Below, in pieces: positions 1 to 12,583 of a stretch of DNA of 64,000 bases. A program made the translations under genes and the position numbers. The stretch comes from Echinochloa phyllopogon (lineage: Eukaryota > Streptophyta > Magnoliopsida > Poales > Poaceae), in the NCBI GenBank assembly GCA_033239725.1, contig BTCW01000001.1:2120501-2184500 (forward strand). Reading direction: 5' to 3'. The notes beneath the pieces are model-generated. The model searched no databases. It saw only the letters and a list, made by a program, of their open reading frames with translations, and was not told the DNA's origin. How positions within the stretch are numbered: position 1 is the first letter of the stretch; every line of letters starts with the position of its first letter.

Positions 1-261
1 TCCCCTTGTCGCCTCTGTTCTTGAATTTCTCGCCTGAACACGGCCGGCGAGGCGAAGCTCGCCGGAAGGCAGCACCGGCCGCGTATCGGCTGCTCGCTGG
101 CAGAGTCCGTGCTCTGAATTCTGGTTCAGGAGCCTGAATTCGAGGCGAGTTCAGGCCATCAGCTTCGTGATCGCGCTTGTCAGGAGAAGAGAAGCAGAGC
201 GGCAGATTCTGATGGTCACGGCCCGACCAGGCGCGAGGTAGCGTTCAGAGAAGAGCCCACG
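1..261 (+). other. 5' leader/upstream region of the AHL gene
   Basis: This non-coding stretch lies directly upstream of the AHL start codon at 262. No TATA box is evident in it, so it is probably mostly 5' UTR, with the promoter left of the window. It has several short CTGAATTC/TTCAGG-type repeats. The transcription start cannot be placed from sequence. Confidence 0.4.
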
Positions 262-3200
262 ATGGCGACAACGGAGGCTTCGCCGGCTGCGGCTGATGCC
301 GCGCAGCCAGCGCCGGAGACAACGACGCCGACGACGCCGGCGAGCTCTCAGCCTCCGCCGGCTGCTCCTACGGCCGTGCCAGCGGCGCCGGTGGCTGCTG
401 CTGCAGCTGGGAGAGGAGATGGGAAGAGGAAGCGGGGGCGGCCGCGGAAGTACGGGCCGGATGGGAGCCTGCTGCGGCCTCTGAATGCGACGCCGATCTC
501 GGCGTCGGTGCCGGACGACGCGGGCGGGGCGCAGTACACGCCGGCCGCCGCCGTCGGGGCCGTCATGAAGCGGGGCAGGGGCCGCCCGGTGGGGTTCATC
601 AGCCGCGCGACGCCGATATCCGTGGCCGTGACGGCCGCCGCGCCCACGGCTGCGGTGGTCGTGTCAGCGCCGCCGCCGCAGACACAGCTCGGGCCGCTCG
701 GTACGTCCTCCCTTCTCGCATCACTTGGAGAACTTCCTTATTACTCGTTCAATTTCGAGGAATTTCCGCATAATTTCGTTCATTTCGATCTGAGATTGGA
801 ATTTGGGGGCAAAGCTGAAAGGTCGCAGCTTTTTTTAGTCAAAGAAGTTCTGCTTTGTCGGAGCATAGTTGGTGAGAGTTCTGCTATTCTAGGTAGGTGA
901 ACTGAAACTCTGAAAGAGACATGCAGCATAGTTTCAGTTCAGGTTGTTCTGCTTGGACAATGGACCCGTACTAGATATACTTCACTACTTCAGTAGTGCT
1001 CGCTGGTTGGATATCCATGTCGTTTTATTTGTGGTTGCAAGTGGTTTCAGACTTTTCATCGTTCATGCTGTGTCCTGGACACGCTGGCAACCTACTTATG
1101 CGACATCTATTGAATTGATCAGGGGATGATTGTAATTTTCAAGGCTTAGTTCTTGTACCGATATCATATTCTAGAAAGAGAGATGTACAAGTGAAACTGG
1201 AACTGCCATGCCTGTTCAGGCATTCCCGCTGCCTGATTGATGCAGAATTGCAAATGCAGTTGGAACCTCACTAGTGTAAACGCTCATATTAATCTGTGAT
1301 TGATGTGTTGTCATAGATGATACAATTGAGTGGCTTGGAAGCCTATTTGTCTACTTGTGGTTGGATAGAAAATATGGCTGATAGTGATGTTGAATAAGTT
1401 GATGCCTCTTGGAAGTGTATTCTTTTGGAGGAAAACAAATGTATGTTCCGTTGCTTGGGTGGATAGGCATGGGTAACGTGTGATATGTATAGATATCCAC
1501 ATTGTGGAAGTGATTTGCTATGTTGTCTTTTTGCATGGCACTATTAGGTTTTAACTGTTTGGAATGGTTACCCAAATAATTTGATACGATAACTAGTAGA
1601 TTTCTCTACAAAGTCCAGGGAGATTACAGTAAAATGCTCTGCTATGCTAAGTTGCCGGTTCTGCTACAGTAACTGTTTATGCTTTCTCATCCTTGTTCTT
1701 TGCTTGTATTCTCCACCACAGTTGCAACTAGAAGTTAGGTAGAATACTTGACTGACAGCCCAAAAGCCTTTCAAAATAGTGAACAGAAGTCATGAAGATA
1801 TTCAAAGTGAATATTCTCATTCATGATTCTCTCACCCTCCATTTCTAAAACATGATATTCTTTGGTTGATGGGCAGGTGAATTGGTAGCTTGTGCTTCTG
1901 GTGCGAATTTTACACCTCATATCCTTAATGTTGCTGCTGGTGAGGTAAGTATCATGTGTTTCATCTACTTGATAAAATTGAAAGAGCTTCCTATTTAATA
2001 GCTTGATGAACTATATATAGTTGCTTCTAGATTGGTACCTTTGGTTTTGAATTAGCATTCTGTAAAATTCAGACATCTTCCTTTTTATGGAAGAATTTCA
2101 TTTTAATTACATCCTTGTTAATTTATTTACTAGGATGTCAATATGAAAGTCATATCTTTCTCCCAACAAGGTCCAAGGGCAATTTGCATTCTATCTGCCA
2201 ATGGTGTGATTGCAAATGTTACACTGCGTCAACAGGACTCCTTAGGTGGTACAGTTACTTATGAGGTTTGTCCATATATTGACTTCTTCTTTTTTCTGAC
2301 TCTTGGAGTTATACAAGTACATGTTAAGAAGTGAAGATAATGGGTGAAATTTAGTTCTATCTTGTCCTGGTACTTCCATGTTAGCTATCATACTGGTGTC
2401 ATTTTTTTTATTTTGCATTTGTTCCTTGAAGAGAGTTACTGTAGTTTATTTCCTTCAAGGAGGTAGCTAATGCAATCAATTGTTCATTCTACACTACCAA
2501 AGGCCCTCCAAAACTAAATCCATATTCCTCATAAACTTATGTGCTGATTTTTCTTCTTTGCCTGTGCCACCATGAGAATGTTTTGGAAAAAATATTGATA
2601 GCTATTCAACAGATCAAGTGCTGCATATAAGTTTGTGGTGGTAGATATGGTAGCAAGTTGAAGTTATTGCGCTACTAATTGAAAATAGACGTGAATCGAT
2701 ACATTAGGCATGACCTGCTTAACTGAATAAGTAAACTTTTTGGTTTGTAAATATGTGCTGCCAAGTCTTTTCAATTTTTTATTATTTAATTTGTCCATGT
2801 CGGTTGACAAGTTTAATCATGGCTTTGCTAGTAGAAGAAATGCTAACAGCAGAAGAATTCTACAAGGTTCTGGTTTACTAATTTGCATATCACAAATCTA
2901 ATGAATTCAGTAAGCAATTAGTCTTTTGAATGTCTAGCAACATGCATTGAATATCAGGTGGCTATATCAGCCCAGTACAAATGCTACTGTGAAACTGAGA
3001 GCAAGTACAAATTAAAAATCAAGAAAGTCAAATTGAAAATCAATTATGTGCTGTTGTAGAATACTCATATAGTTTGACTTGAGTGACTAGGGCCGAATCA
3101 TGATCAGGACCTTTCCATTCTTTGTAATGAAATCCAAATGCATGGAAAGTCGATGGAAACTAGTAGCATCCAGCACAAAGAAGCTGCAGAGAAACTATAT

Positions 3201-5124
3201 ACATATATAATTATACATATGATTTAGTCATGTGCTATTAGATTTCCAGGGCCTTAACCCCAGCCCAAAGATGTCACCATAAGAACCAAAGTTACTGACT
3301 CATGTGCTATATATTAGTGCATATAGTCACGGAAAAGAAAAGCTCCCAGCTGGCCCATTTTTTTATAGTACAAGCATGTGTTTTATATGTATTCAAATAG
3401 CTAGTGATAAAAGTATCAAAAAAAAGCTAGTGATAACATGTTGGGGCTAGACTCATGTGACGATCTTCCTCTTTTCTATGCAAAAATGTGGGTTATTTAG
3501 ACAAAAACTTGTGAATCCTCAGGCTCTAAAATCAATCAGTCCCCCGTTTGAATTATATGGGTACTTTGTTTCATTGGGACAACACTTTGACCGACGATTA
3601 CTCTATTAATACATATATCAATTATATGAAACAAAACTATAATAATAAGATAATAGTTTTAAATATAATCAAGGGAAAAGTCCATTTTACAACCCCCAAC
3701 TATCACAACAGTCCAATTTTTAACCTTGAACTACAAAATCGGATAAAAAATGCCATCCAACTGTCAAAACCGTGTAAATTTAGCCCTTAGGGTGGTTTCG
3801 AAGGTGGTTTTGTATTTTGTAAAAACATTTAAAAAATCCAATTAAATCTAAAAATCAAAACTAATTCATCTTAAATCAGAAAAATATGAAACTAGTATAA
3901 AAAAATTTCTAAAAATGTAGGCCATGTATTATTGCTCTATTTGAATCTTAATTATTCAAAAATAATAGGCATAACTATAAGCAACCAAATACTATGAACA
4001 TGAAAAAAATAGATCCGTTTAACTGACGAATATAGTGACAATAGATAGGTTACATTTTTAGAAAACTTTTGATACCAATTTTGTATTTTTTAACTTAAAA
4101 TGAATTACTTATGAATTTTTTAGTTTAAATTTGAATATTTTTAATTTTAACAAAATGGAAAACCACCTTTGAAACCACACAAAGGGCTAAATTTGCACGG
4201 TTTTGACAGTTGGATGGTCTTTGTTATCCGGTTTTGTAGTTTAAGGTTGAAAATCGGACTGTTGTGATAGTTGAAGTTGTAAACTGGACTTTTCCCTATA
4301 ATCAATAATGTCAATTTTGTGTCACAGAAATTGTATAACAATATTAGTTGTTGGCCGAAGATCTCTCCTAACCATATGAAATACGGTTTAGAATTTCTAA
4401 TGTAGGGAGAGTATGTTATATATTCAGTAATGATTTTGTAGCTGACATCCTGTTAAATCAGGGCCGGTTTGAGCTGCTCTCCTTGTCTGGATCTTTCACC
4501 CCTACCGACAGTGGCGGCACCAGAAGCCGCTCCGGTGGGATGAGCGTCTCCTTGGCGGCCGCCGACGGCCGCGTCATCGGAGGCGGAGTTGCCGGCCTCC
4601 TGGTGGCCGCTAGCCCTGTCCAGGTACGTGAACCCATCGAACTATAAAGTATAATAAACACACGGAAATGAATGGAATAATATATTATGGTTAATTACAT
4701 GATTAACTATAGTCACTAGTCCATGATGACTCACCAATAATTCATGCTTGTTAATTATTGCAACCTGATGGCTTTGTTCCAGGTCGTGGTAGGAAGCTTC
4801 CTCCCGAGTTACCAGCTGGACCAGAACGCCAACAAGAAGCCGGTCATCGAGATCACGTCAGCGCCGCCGCCGCCGCAGCATCAGCCGCTGCCGCCGGCAA
4901 CCGTGGGGTTCACGATCTCCAGCGGGGACATGGAGGACTCGTACAGCGGCAGCCATCAGCCACGGTCCGCGACGGCGAAAGGGAGCTCAGCGCCGGCGGT
5001 GTTCAAGGTGGAGAACTGGACGGCGCCGCCTGCGCAGCAGCCGGCGGCGCCCGATACGGCGAAGAAGACGCCGCCGCCGCCGCCGGCATCGGAGGCGGCC
5101 AAAGTCCCCGTCCCCGGAAGCTGA
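262..5124 (+). CDS. AHL: AT-hook motif nuclear-localized protein (AHL, PPC/DUF296 domain), five exons
   Basis: Exons are 262-700, 1877-1944, 2134-2265, 4462-4623 and 4783-5124. All introns are GT-AG, and the phases join to give 380 aa. The N-terminus is Ala/Pro-rich and low in complexity. Two AT-hooks follow: an RGRPRK core at residues 58-63 and an RGRP core at about 106-109. The PPC domain starts at about residue 147 (GELVACASGANFTPH) and runs to about 280 (GSFLPSYQ). The tail is Pro/Ala-rich. AHL proteins bind the minor groove of AT-rich DNA through the hooks, oligomerise through PPC, and act as nuclear regulators of growth and development. Two AT-hooks and four introns fit the intron-containing Clade B rather than the intronless Clade A. 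Exon 1 is strongly GC-rich, as is common in grasses. Intron 3 (2.2 kb) contains a MITE. The paralogue cannot be named from this sequence. Confidence 0.93.
3664..4305. mobile_element. Mutator-like MITE in AHL intron 3, 9-bp TSD
   Basis: The element spans 3673-4296 (624 bp) and is flanked by the exact 9-bp duplication TATAATCAA (3664-3672 and 4297-4305). It has long terminal inverted repeats of about 130 bp: the left end begins GGGAAAAGTCCA and the right end is its reverse complement. The arms share further blocks, such as AACTATCACAACAGTCC against a matching reverse complement at 4250-4275. A 9-bp TSD with long TIRs is typical of the Mutator/MULE superfamily. The AT-rich core has no transposase, so the element is non-autonomous. 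Confidence 0.85.
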
Positions 5125-5854
5125 GGCTGCTTGCAGATCCTGCTCGTTGATCGGCTTTGGCTGCTCAATCTAATTCACTTGCCGGCCGGTTGAATCGCTA
5201 GCATGCATGCAGAGTCCTTCAGCTTGCTAGCTCTCTGATGAGAATCAGATCAGCCCTGCAGAATATATAGGGAATATAATTCAGTAATTCAGCAACCCTT
5301 AATGGATGCCATTTCAGTACAAAGTGGATTGATTTACTTGCACATTGTCAACCGGGAACACTAGCTCGTAAGCTCGTAAAGATGCTACTCCCGTGGAACA
5401 GTAGCTCTTAGTGTTAATTAGGCGTTGACAGTTTCCAGTCTATCTGCGGACGCTCATTATATACCCATGGTTTAATTGGTGTACCTAGATACTTGCTCAG
5501 TAGCAATAGATGGATTTTGTTTATAGCAACTAGCAAGATCTATCAAGAATGGGATATGCATTCCACTTCCAATATATTGGTATTATTAACCATATGTTGC
5601 CACTCAATGATTTCTCTAAAATGGAATGCATCTGTCCATGCGCCATCAACAGAAATTATCAAATCAAAGCAAGATAATAATGAAACATCTCCGTGGCTGT
5701 GCTAGCAATTCTAACATACGCGATTGTGGAATGTATTACTATATCCTGTGAGCAGGGAGCAGCTACGCCGCGCCTGGTTTCTATTGTGTATCGAAGATGC
5801 ATGGGCTGATTGCTTCAGGTTGTTGCACTGAGTGACGATTTCCCATCAGCAGGG
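5125..5854. other. 3' flank of the AHL gene, no gene seen
   Basis: This interval holds the AHL 3' UTR and AT-rich spacer. The short open frames here lack coding character and homology that I recognise. The tandem-repeat block begins at its right edge. Confidence 0.5.
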
Positions 5855-6227
5855 GGGTTGCGGCATCATCAACTCTTAGAAATGCGCCAAAGAAACCACG
5901 CCAGTTCTGAGCTTTGGCACATGAATTCTGAGCATTCAGAGCAGCTGCACTCTGCACCATGCTTACTTCCGATCAGGAGACAGACGGTGGACTGACGGAG
6001 ACAGGAAATCGTCGGCGACGGACACGAGGAAGGTGCCGGCGAGGTCGGCGGAGCCAAGGGCTCTGCGCCGCTGCCCGGCAGCATCATTTGCCGTCGAGTT
6101 CCGCGCGGCGGCGCCATCCCCCATCCCCGCGCTCTGGCTCAAGAACCTCAAGGTTGGCCAAGTCCAAAGGCGTCTCTGCTCCGATCCACGCCGCCCGTGG
6201 CTGATCCGACGGCTGTCAAGAACCCAA

Positions 6228-6258
6228 GGGTGGTCGGTATTTGAAATACCGACCACCC
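6228..6258. repeat. Perfect 31-bp palindrome, copy 1
   Basis: Two perfect 15-bp arms (left arm GGGTGGTCGGTATTT) surround a single central G. It lies in the middle of the first tandem unit, just after a GATCCGACGGC block. Confidence 0.85.
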
Positions 6259-7800
6259 CCGACCCCCCGACTGACCGCTCCGGCTCGGGCTCGCCGGAGC
6301 GCCGCCGCGTTCCGGCCGCCAATCTGCTCTCTCTCCTGTTCCTCGACGGAAAAGAGCATCGGCGTCTTCCTTGCGCTCATCCTCCAGGCCGCCGGAGTCA
6401 TGTTTTCCCCGCTGATTGACCGGGATTGCCTGCACGACCAGATCATGGCGCTCCGCCGCGCTCTCCATGGCCCGGGCTGGGGCCAACGGACGCGTCGCTG
6501 CAACCGGCGAGCTTGCCGGCGCGCGTTACAAGAACGTCTATTCGAAGCGCTTCACGTTCAGGGGCTCTGCAGGAGTCTCCCAATTCCCAATCCCATGCCG
6601 CCGTGGTGGCCGCCCTCCATGGCGGCGCCAAGTTGTCTGCAGCGTTCACTGGTTGCAGGCAGGGCAAGCAGGCTCAACTTAAGCCTGAGTTCAGGGTGTA
6701 AGATCCGCAAATTCTGTCGATCGGCAAAGGGTAATATTCGGTCAGAGAACGACGGATTCAGAGAAAGAAATGGGTGTCTCGAGGCTGTAGTGATGAATCA
6801 CGGCATTTATTTGCTGATACGGTTGTTATTGCGCAACCATGGACTCCTCTCGCGATGATAAACATCAGACTGCTTATTTGAAGCAAGCGCGATGTACTAA
6901 GGTTTTTTGTACCAATTTGCCTCCGAAATGGATTGTTGATTTTTCGCAAAATACCTCCCAGTTTGTTTTTTATGAAAATAATTCCCTAAATTGGTACTAA
7001 TTGTGTCCAAATATTTATAGATAATAATAACCTACTAGATCAAGTCGAAACTAATAATAATGACCTAGCCTTTTGCATACGAGCCAAGATCATGGCGCCA
7101 AGGGAGTCAATGTGGCAAGTTTTGTTCAGTTGGTTTGTGATGGTCTCAAAGTTTGAGCGACTATGAACCTGCAAAGGGCCTGTGACACTGCACTCCAACC
7201 ATGATTCTTTTTTTAGGAATAGCTACGATCCATTGTTACTTCGATCCTACACTGCAAGTATGCTTCATTTTGCAGGATCGCTTCCATTTTCTTGGCCTGC
7301 TGAATCTGAAGAAGTGACTGGAACGGGGGTACGGTCTCATCTCATCCAAATTCAGGACACGATGTGCTCCTGAACCAGTATGCGTGCATACGTGCTGAAG
7401 ATGTGCATCGAGTGACGAGGTTGCATCAGGGATTTGCGGCGTGAATTCATGACGTTGAAATGCTTTACAAGCGGTACACAAATCCCAACCAGCTCTGAAC
7501 TTTGGGACCTGAAGAAGCGGCAAGACGATCATGAACATTCAGAGCAGCGGCACAGTCTGCACCATGCTTACTTCCGATCAGGGAAGACAGAACAGGCGAA
7601 TGATGAAGACAAGAACCGCCGGCGACGGACACGACGAAGGTGCCAGCGAGGTCGGCAGAAGCAAGGGTCTGGGCGGCTGCCCGGCGGGATCATTCGCCGT
7701 CGAGCTCCGCGCTCAAACGTGAAGGTTTGACCAAGTCAAAGGCGTCTCAGATCGAATCTGTGCCGCAGGTGGCTGATCCGACGGTCGTCAGCGACCCAGG

Positions 7801-7831
7801 GGGTGGTCGGTATTTGAAATACCGACCACCC
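7801..7831. repeat. Perfect 31-bp palindrome, copy 2
   Basis: This is identical to the palindrome of copy 1 and sits at the same place in the second tandem unit, although the surrounding unit has diverged. Confidence 0.85.
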
Positions 7832-9085
7832 CCGACCCCCCGACTGGCTACTCTGCCTCAGGGCTCGCCGGAGCGCCGCCGCGTTCCGGCCACTAATCTG
7901 CTTCTCTCCCATCCCTCGCCGGCAAAGAGCATCGTCGTCTTCCTTTCGTTCACCCTCTGGGCCGCCAGAATCCTGTCGTCCCCGCTGATTGACGGGGATT
8001 GCCTGCACGAGCAGAGCATGGCGCTCCGCCGCGCGCTCCATGGACCGGTGCTGGAGCCAACGGACGCCTCGCTTCAACCGGAGAGCTTACCGGCGCGTTC
8101 CAAGCTCATGTGTTCGAAGCGCTTCACGGCCACGGGCTCTGCAGGAGGCACCCAATCCCATGGCGTCGTGGTGGCCGCTCTCCATGGCAGCGCCAACCGC
8201 CAAGTTCTGTGCAGCGTTCACTGGTTGCAGGCAGGCAGGCAGGCAGGATCAACTTAAGCCTGCAGGGTGTAAGATCCGCAAATTCTGTCGATCGGCAAAG
8301 GGTAAGATTCAGGCAGAGAACGTCGGATTCAGAGAAAGAAATGGGTGTTTCGAGGTTGTAGCGATGAATTGGCGCTGGCGCTCTGGCTCTGCACAGCATA
8401 CTTGAAATCTTGAATGCTCATTTCGATCATGCATTGCAAGCATGCTTTATTTCAGGCTTGCTTTGCAACAGGCTCGCATCCGTTTGCTTGGGCCAGCTAA
8501 GTCTGAACCAGTGATTGGATCCAGCTATGATCCATTCTCCACGCTTCCATCCCGCACTGCAACTCTGCAAGCTTACTTCATTTTGCAGGCTTGCAACAGG
8601 CTCACATCCATTTGCTTGGCCTGCTAATAAATCTGAACCAGTAGACTGGAATTAACGGCGGTCTCATCCAAATTCAGGATACGACGTGTGTTGTTCCCAT
8701 CATCATGGGCTTGAGGCATCAACTCTTGAAATACTCAAAGGATCCCACACCAGTTCTGAACTTTGGGACCTGAAGGTGCAAGAGGATTCTGAACATTCAG
8801 AGCAGCTTACTGCCGATCAGGAAACGCAGGACAATGGACTGATGGAGGGGTTGCGTCTGGACTCAGGAACCGCCGGCGAGAAGGTTGCGGCGCGGTCGGC
8901 GGAGCCAACGACCGGCGCCGCTTCCGGGCGAGGTCATTTGCCTTCGAGCTCCGCGCAGCGGCGGCGCCATGCCCATCCCCCTCCGCGCTCTGGCTCGCGA
9001 CCCTGCAGGTTTGACCAAGGCTAGAGGCTTTTCTGCTCCGATCCACGCCGCACTTGCCTGATCCGACGGCTATCAGCGACCCAAG

Positions 9086-9116
9086 GGGTGGTCGGTATTT
9101 GAAACACCGTCCACCC
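9086..9116. repeat. Palindrome copy 3, two arm mismatches
   Basis: The left arm is unchanged. The right arm reads AAACACCGTCCACCC, with two differences from the other copies, so the palindrome is eroding in this unit. Confidence 0.75.
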
Positions 9117-10959
9117 CGCCACCCCAGCTCCGCCGTGCTCGCGAGCCGGGCTCGCCGGAGCGCCGCCGCGATCCGGTCGCCGCTCTTCTTCTGCCCCCTT
9201 CCTCGGCGCATAGGGCCTCGGCATCTTCCTCGCCGGAGCGACGGAGAAGATTGCTGCGTGTCCGTCGTCGGAGGACTGGCTGGCAGTTGGTCGGGGGCAT
9301 CTGGTGCTTGGGTAAGACGGTGTCATGTCCGTCGACGGCCAGGGTCTCTATTCAGACAGAACTAGCAGCAGAATATTCAGAGATGAGTTCCGTACAGTAC
9401 AGCCAAGGACTGCGAGAATATTGTCATTTGTCCCTTGATTGCAAAGTTACTGAAAACATGGGGATCAGCGATCGCTAAATAGCCGAGAAACTAATCAACG
9501 AAAATCCTAGTACTACTGACTCAGTAGTGTTCTCCTCTTAAAATCCTAAACCCTGTTCATTTTGAAGCACTTCTATCAGGTTCACATTCTAGTTCTTCAT
9601 TCAGTCTCTGATTCTAGTTCCTATTCTGCCAATTTTTCAGGTGGATTGAAGCTTCAGTAATGGCAACCGTGACACTCAACTGAAATGTCGCTACCATGCA
9701 TGCTGCTGCCATCATCACTGTGACTGACTGATTGATTCAACATTTACGGGTTAATTAGCAACTTCCAGCAGTCTAACTATCCCATTAGAAAAACAAAAGA
9801 AAAGAAAAGCCCACAAAGGGGAAGGAAAGCAACGCCCACCCATCAACAGGCCGCTAGTGGTTTATTTCTGTTTTCCAATGTCGAATGTTCAAGTGATCAG
9901 CACAGTTTGGATTGGAGGAATTAGTTAGACTATAGTGTGCCTTAGTAGTATTGTGATATTTTAATATTTTATTATGTAAGACATTATAAAACATGAATCT
10001 GAACTATTTTTATTACAATTTTGACAAACTTTGAACTTTATATGTTATAAAATTACAATTCATGAGACCCTATCTAGTGGTATATTTGAATTTGAACCTT
10101 TGACAATTTTGTACTGACAAGCTGAATTTGTGGCCTTTTTGTTAACTCCCATACCCAATTTCCGGGATCACGAAAATTTGTATTACGAAATGGGCCTCTG
10201 TGCTACCGCTCACTCTGAAGACCGTAATAAGACAGGGCCCCTATATGCGGATGGGCCCTTTGGCCTAGTGGCAAGCTCCCCAATTCCCAAATAAGGTGGG
10301 CAGCCGGCATCAATGAAGACTGTGGTTTGTGGAGATGAGGTCAACATTGCGTTATTTTTTTAATTTTTTATTTTTTGATCTGGACTGTGGCTTAGTCCAA
10401 TATTTTTCTACTGTCCCATCAAGGTGCCCTTCACCTTGTTCTTCTTCCTGCCGGAGCAGACAAGGTCATGAGGATCACGTAGAGTATGAAGTGCTGCATG
10501 GTCAACTCATCACCTCCGCACAATAAATAGCAGAGACGACTAGTAGACGACGTTTTATTACGACTTTTTGACGACCTTGGATATCCACGGTCTAGCTACG
10601 ATAGATGTTCCTAGAAGTTCCAAGGGCCGAACTCGAAATATTTGTTGTCTGTACATATACGGAGAAAATTAAAGTCTGAAGACTCTCGATAATACGCTGA
10701 TCGATTGCGTGTGAGCGTGGCACGTACGAGGTTATTGAGGTTAAATACAAGTCGACGCCCTCGCGATCAATGCAGCTCGTAGAAAAAACCTAGAAGAAGT
10801 GGCTGCTATCATCAACGTCGATCATCAGATGTTAAGAATTGAAGGCAACAACAATGCTAAATAGATATATATATCGGCCGATGATGTTCGGAGAAGTTCC
10901 CAAATCCCAAGCAGCTAGGGCAGGAAAGTCTGGCTGACTTCTAGATGCATATGCATCGA

Positions 10960-10961
<2 letters not shown>

Positions 10962-11005
<44 letters not shown>
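10962..11005. repeat. (AT)n microsatellite, about 44 nt
   Basis: An uninterrupted alternating AT tract, visible directly. It is likely to be length-polymorphic. Confidence 0.95.
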
Positions 11006-11007
<2 letters not shown>

Positions 11008-11345
11008 TCGATATATATGCAACGATATACTTTCGTCACGTACAGGCCGGGTATACCACAGCTGCAGCTAGGGGTTTAACATGTCTGGAGCTAGCTCCAT
11101 CAGCTTGTGGAAAAAGAGGAGAAACTGAATAACTGATGCCGGAAGCATCGAATTAACTGAAGAATAGACCGCAGCTAGCTAGCACAGACCAGAGACGACG
11201 CATCTGCTGCTGATGGGCGACTTGTGGAAAACTTTCGAGGGATCGGAGCGAGTACGTCTGCTAGCAGCATCTACGCACGCAAGTTCCTGAAAATTTCCTG
11301 TGCGGAGGCGGCCGTTGTTTTTTTCAGCAGAAGGCATACGAGTCT

Positions 11346-11348
<3 letters not shown>

Positions 11349-11393
<45 letters not shown>
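11349..11393. repeat. (CT)n microsatellite, about 45 nt
   Basis: An uninterrupted CT tract with pyrimidines on the plus strand. It lies in an intergenic position with no gene close enough to assign it to a 5' UTR. Confidence 0.95.
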
Positions 11394-11395
<2 letters not shown>

Positions 11396-12377
11396 CACAT
11401 ATACAAGAACAAGGTGACAAATATAAGAAAGAAAGAAAGCAACAGTGGATGGATAAGGCGCATTTAGCTACGTAGATAGCTACATGCCCATGCACTGATC
11501 TGGACGTGTAATAAAAATAAGTAAAGCTCTACAGTAGAGCGTGCAAGGTTACTCGTGATATGCCTAAGACTAAACTGTGGCTGAAAAAATGACCATCCGT
11601 TACATGCACACACGGGTACTCTACGTTTACCAGTAGCTAACGCCTAACATGCACACAGGTAAACATGCCGTCAGCAGAAATTACCAGCAGCTAGTCTGAA
11701 AATGAAAGGGACACACACGGCGAATCACTTGCCCGGCCTGCATTATTTTTCTACCGTCCCGTCGATGTCACACCAGTCGGAAATCATCAAACTACTGGCG
11801 TTTATTTCTTCAGATTAATTTTCCGACAACAGCGACTAGTACGTCATGTGGCAGTGACAATGCAAGCATAGTAATTTCTGCCGGGTTTACCAGGCTAGCT
11901 ATACGTATTCGAGAAAAAAAAAAGGCTAGCTATCTAGCTAGCTGTATGCCTGTATAGGATGAACGAAGTCAAAGCTGCAAAGACAGATTCGAGCGAGCTA
12001 GACCGATGCCAAAATCTCCGGCGATTCTCTCTTCCATCTTCTCCGGCATATATACACTCACGGCGACGTTCAGAGCAGCAGGACTACACGTAGGAGTAGT
12101 ATATACCAACGCCTGTGTAAGCTAGCGGCTGCCGTCGGCTAGCCGGCGGCTGCGATATAAAGCTACCTGGACTAGCCGGAGACGATCCAAGCACAGACAT
12201 GATAGCCACAACGCCACAAGAATAACTAGCACTAGCAGGGGCCTGTAAATTCCCTTGCCACTTCGCGGCAGATGCATATACATCAGATGCCCCGCTAGCT
12301 GGCTTTTTCTACACAGGTAAAAATGTTCCATTGCAAGAAAGAAACGTTCGATTATATTCCTTGGTAATATCGGTGAT

Positions 12378-12583
12378 ACCTACTCCATCACAAATTACAG
12401 GTCGTTTTTCTATTTGGGACGGACTATTTAGGACGGAGGGTTAGTTGCACTGATGTGTAATAGGATCTAGCTAAAGCGTGCGAGTGTCACTACACGTTGT
12501 GACGTAAAACTTGTTTTTCTTTCTTAATACAAAGATATGCAGCTCTCCTACGTATTCGAGAAAAAAAATAGAAAGGAGGGAGT
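12378..12583. mobile_element. Degenerate Stowaway-like MITE (candidate)
   Basis: The left end reads TACTCCATCACAAATTACAGG, the usual start of grass Stowaway elements (TACTCCCTCCGTCC...AAATTACAGGTCG) after decay. The right end is AGGAGGGAGT, the expected complement. A TA duplication cannot be confirmed at the degraded ends. Confidence 0.5.

Larger units (their letters stand above)
5855..9310. repeat. Three diverged tandem copies of a GC-rich unit of about 1-1.3 kb
   Basis: Three copies lie head to tail, at about 5855-6870, 7237-8400 and 8560-9310. Shared landmarks, in order, are: a CAGTTCTGA(A/G)CTTTGG(G/C)A block; GAACATTCAGAGCAGC; a GC-rich CGCCGGCGACGGACACGA block; a GATCCGACGGC block; a 31-bp palindrome; a CTCGCCGGAGCGCCGCCGCG block; and, in the first two copies, a GTAAGATCCGCAAATTCTGTCGATCGGCAAAGGG-type block (first 20 bases: GTAAGATCCGCAAATTCTGT). 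The open frames crossing the copies change frame between copies and match no family I know. That argues against a conserved protein and for a non-coding transcript unit, a pseudogene, or captured fragments in a transposon. I could not find terminal repeats or a target-site duplication. Confidence 0.7.

Noticed and set aside
5963..6858. Overlapping long open frames on both strands in the first tandem unit
   Set aside because: GC-rich sequence gives chance open frames. They are not in the same frame in the other two copies and match no family.
10240..10280. tRNA-like GGCCTAGTGGCAAG stretch
   Set aside because: Has a box A-like part only; no box B or cloverleaf could be drawn.
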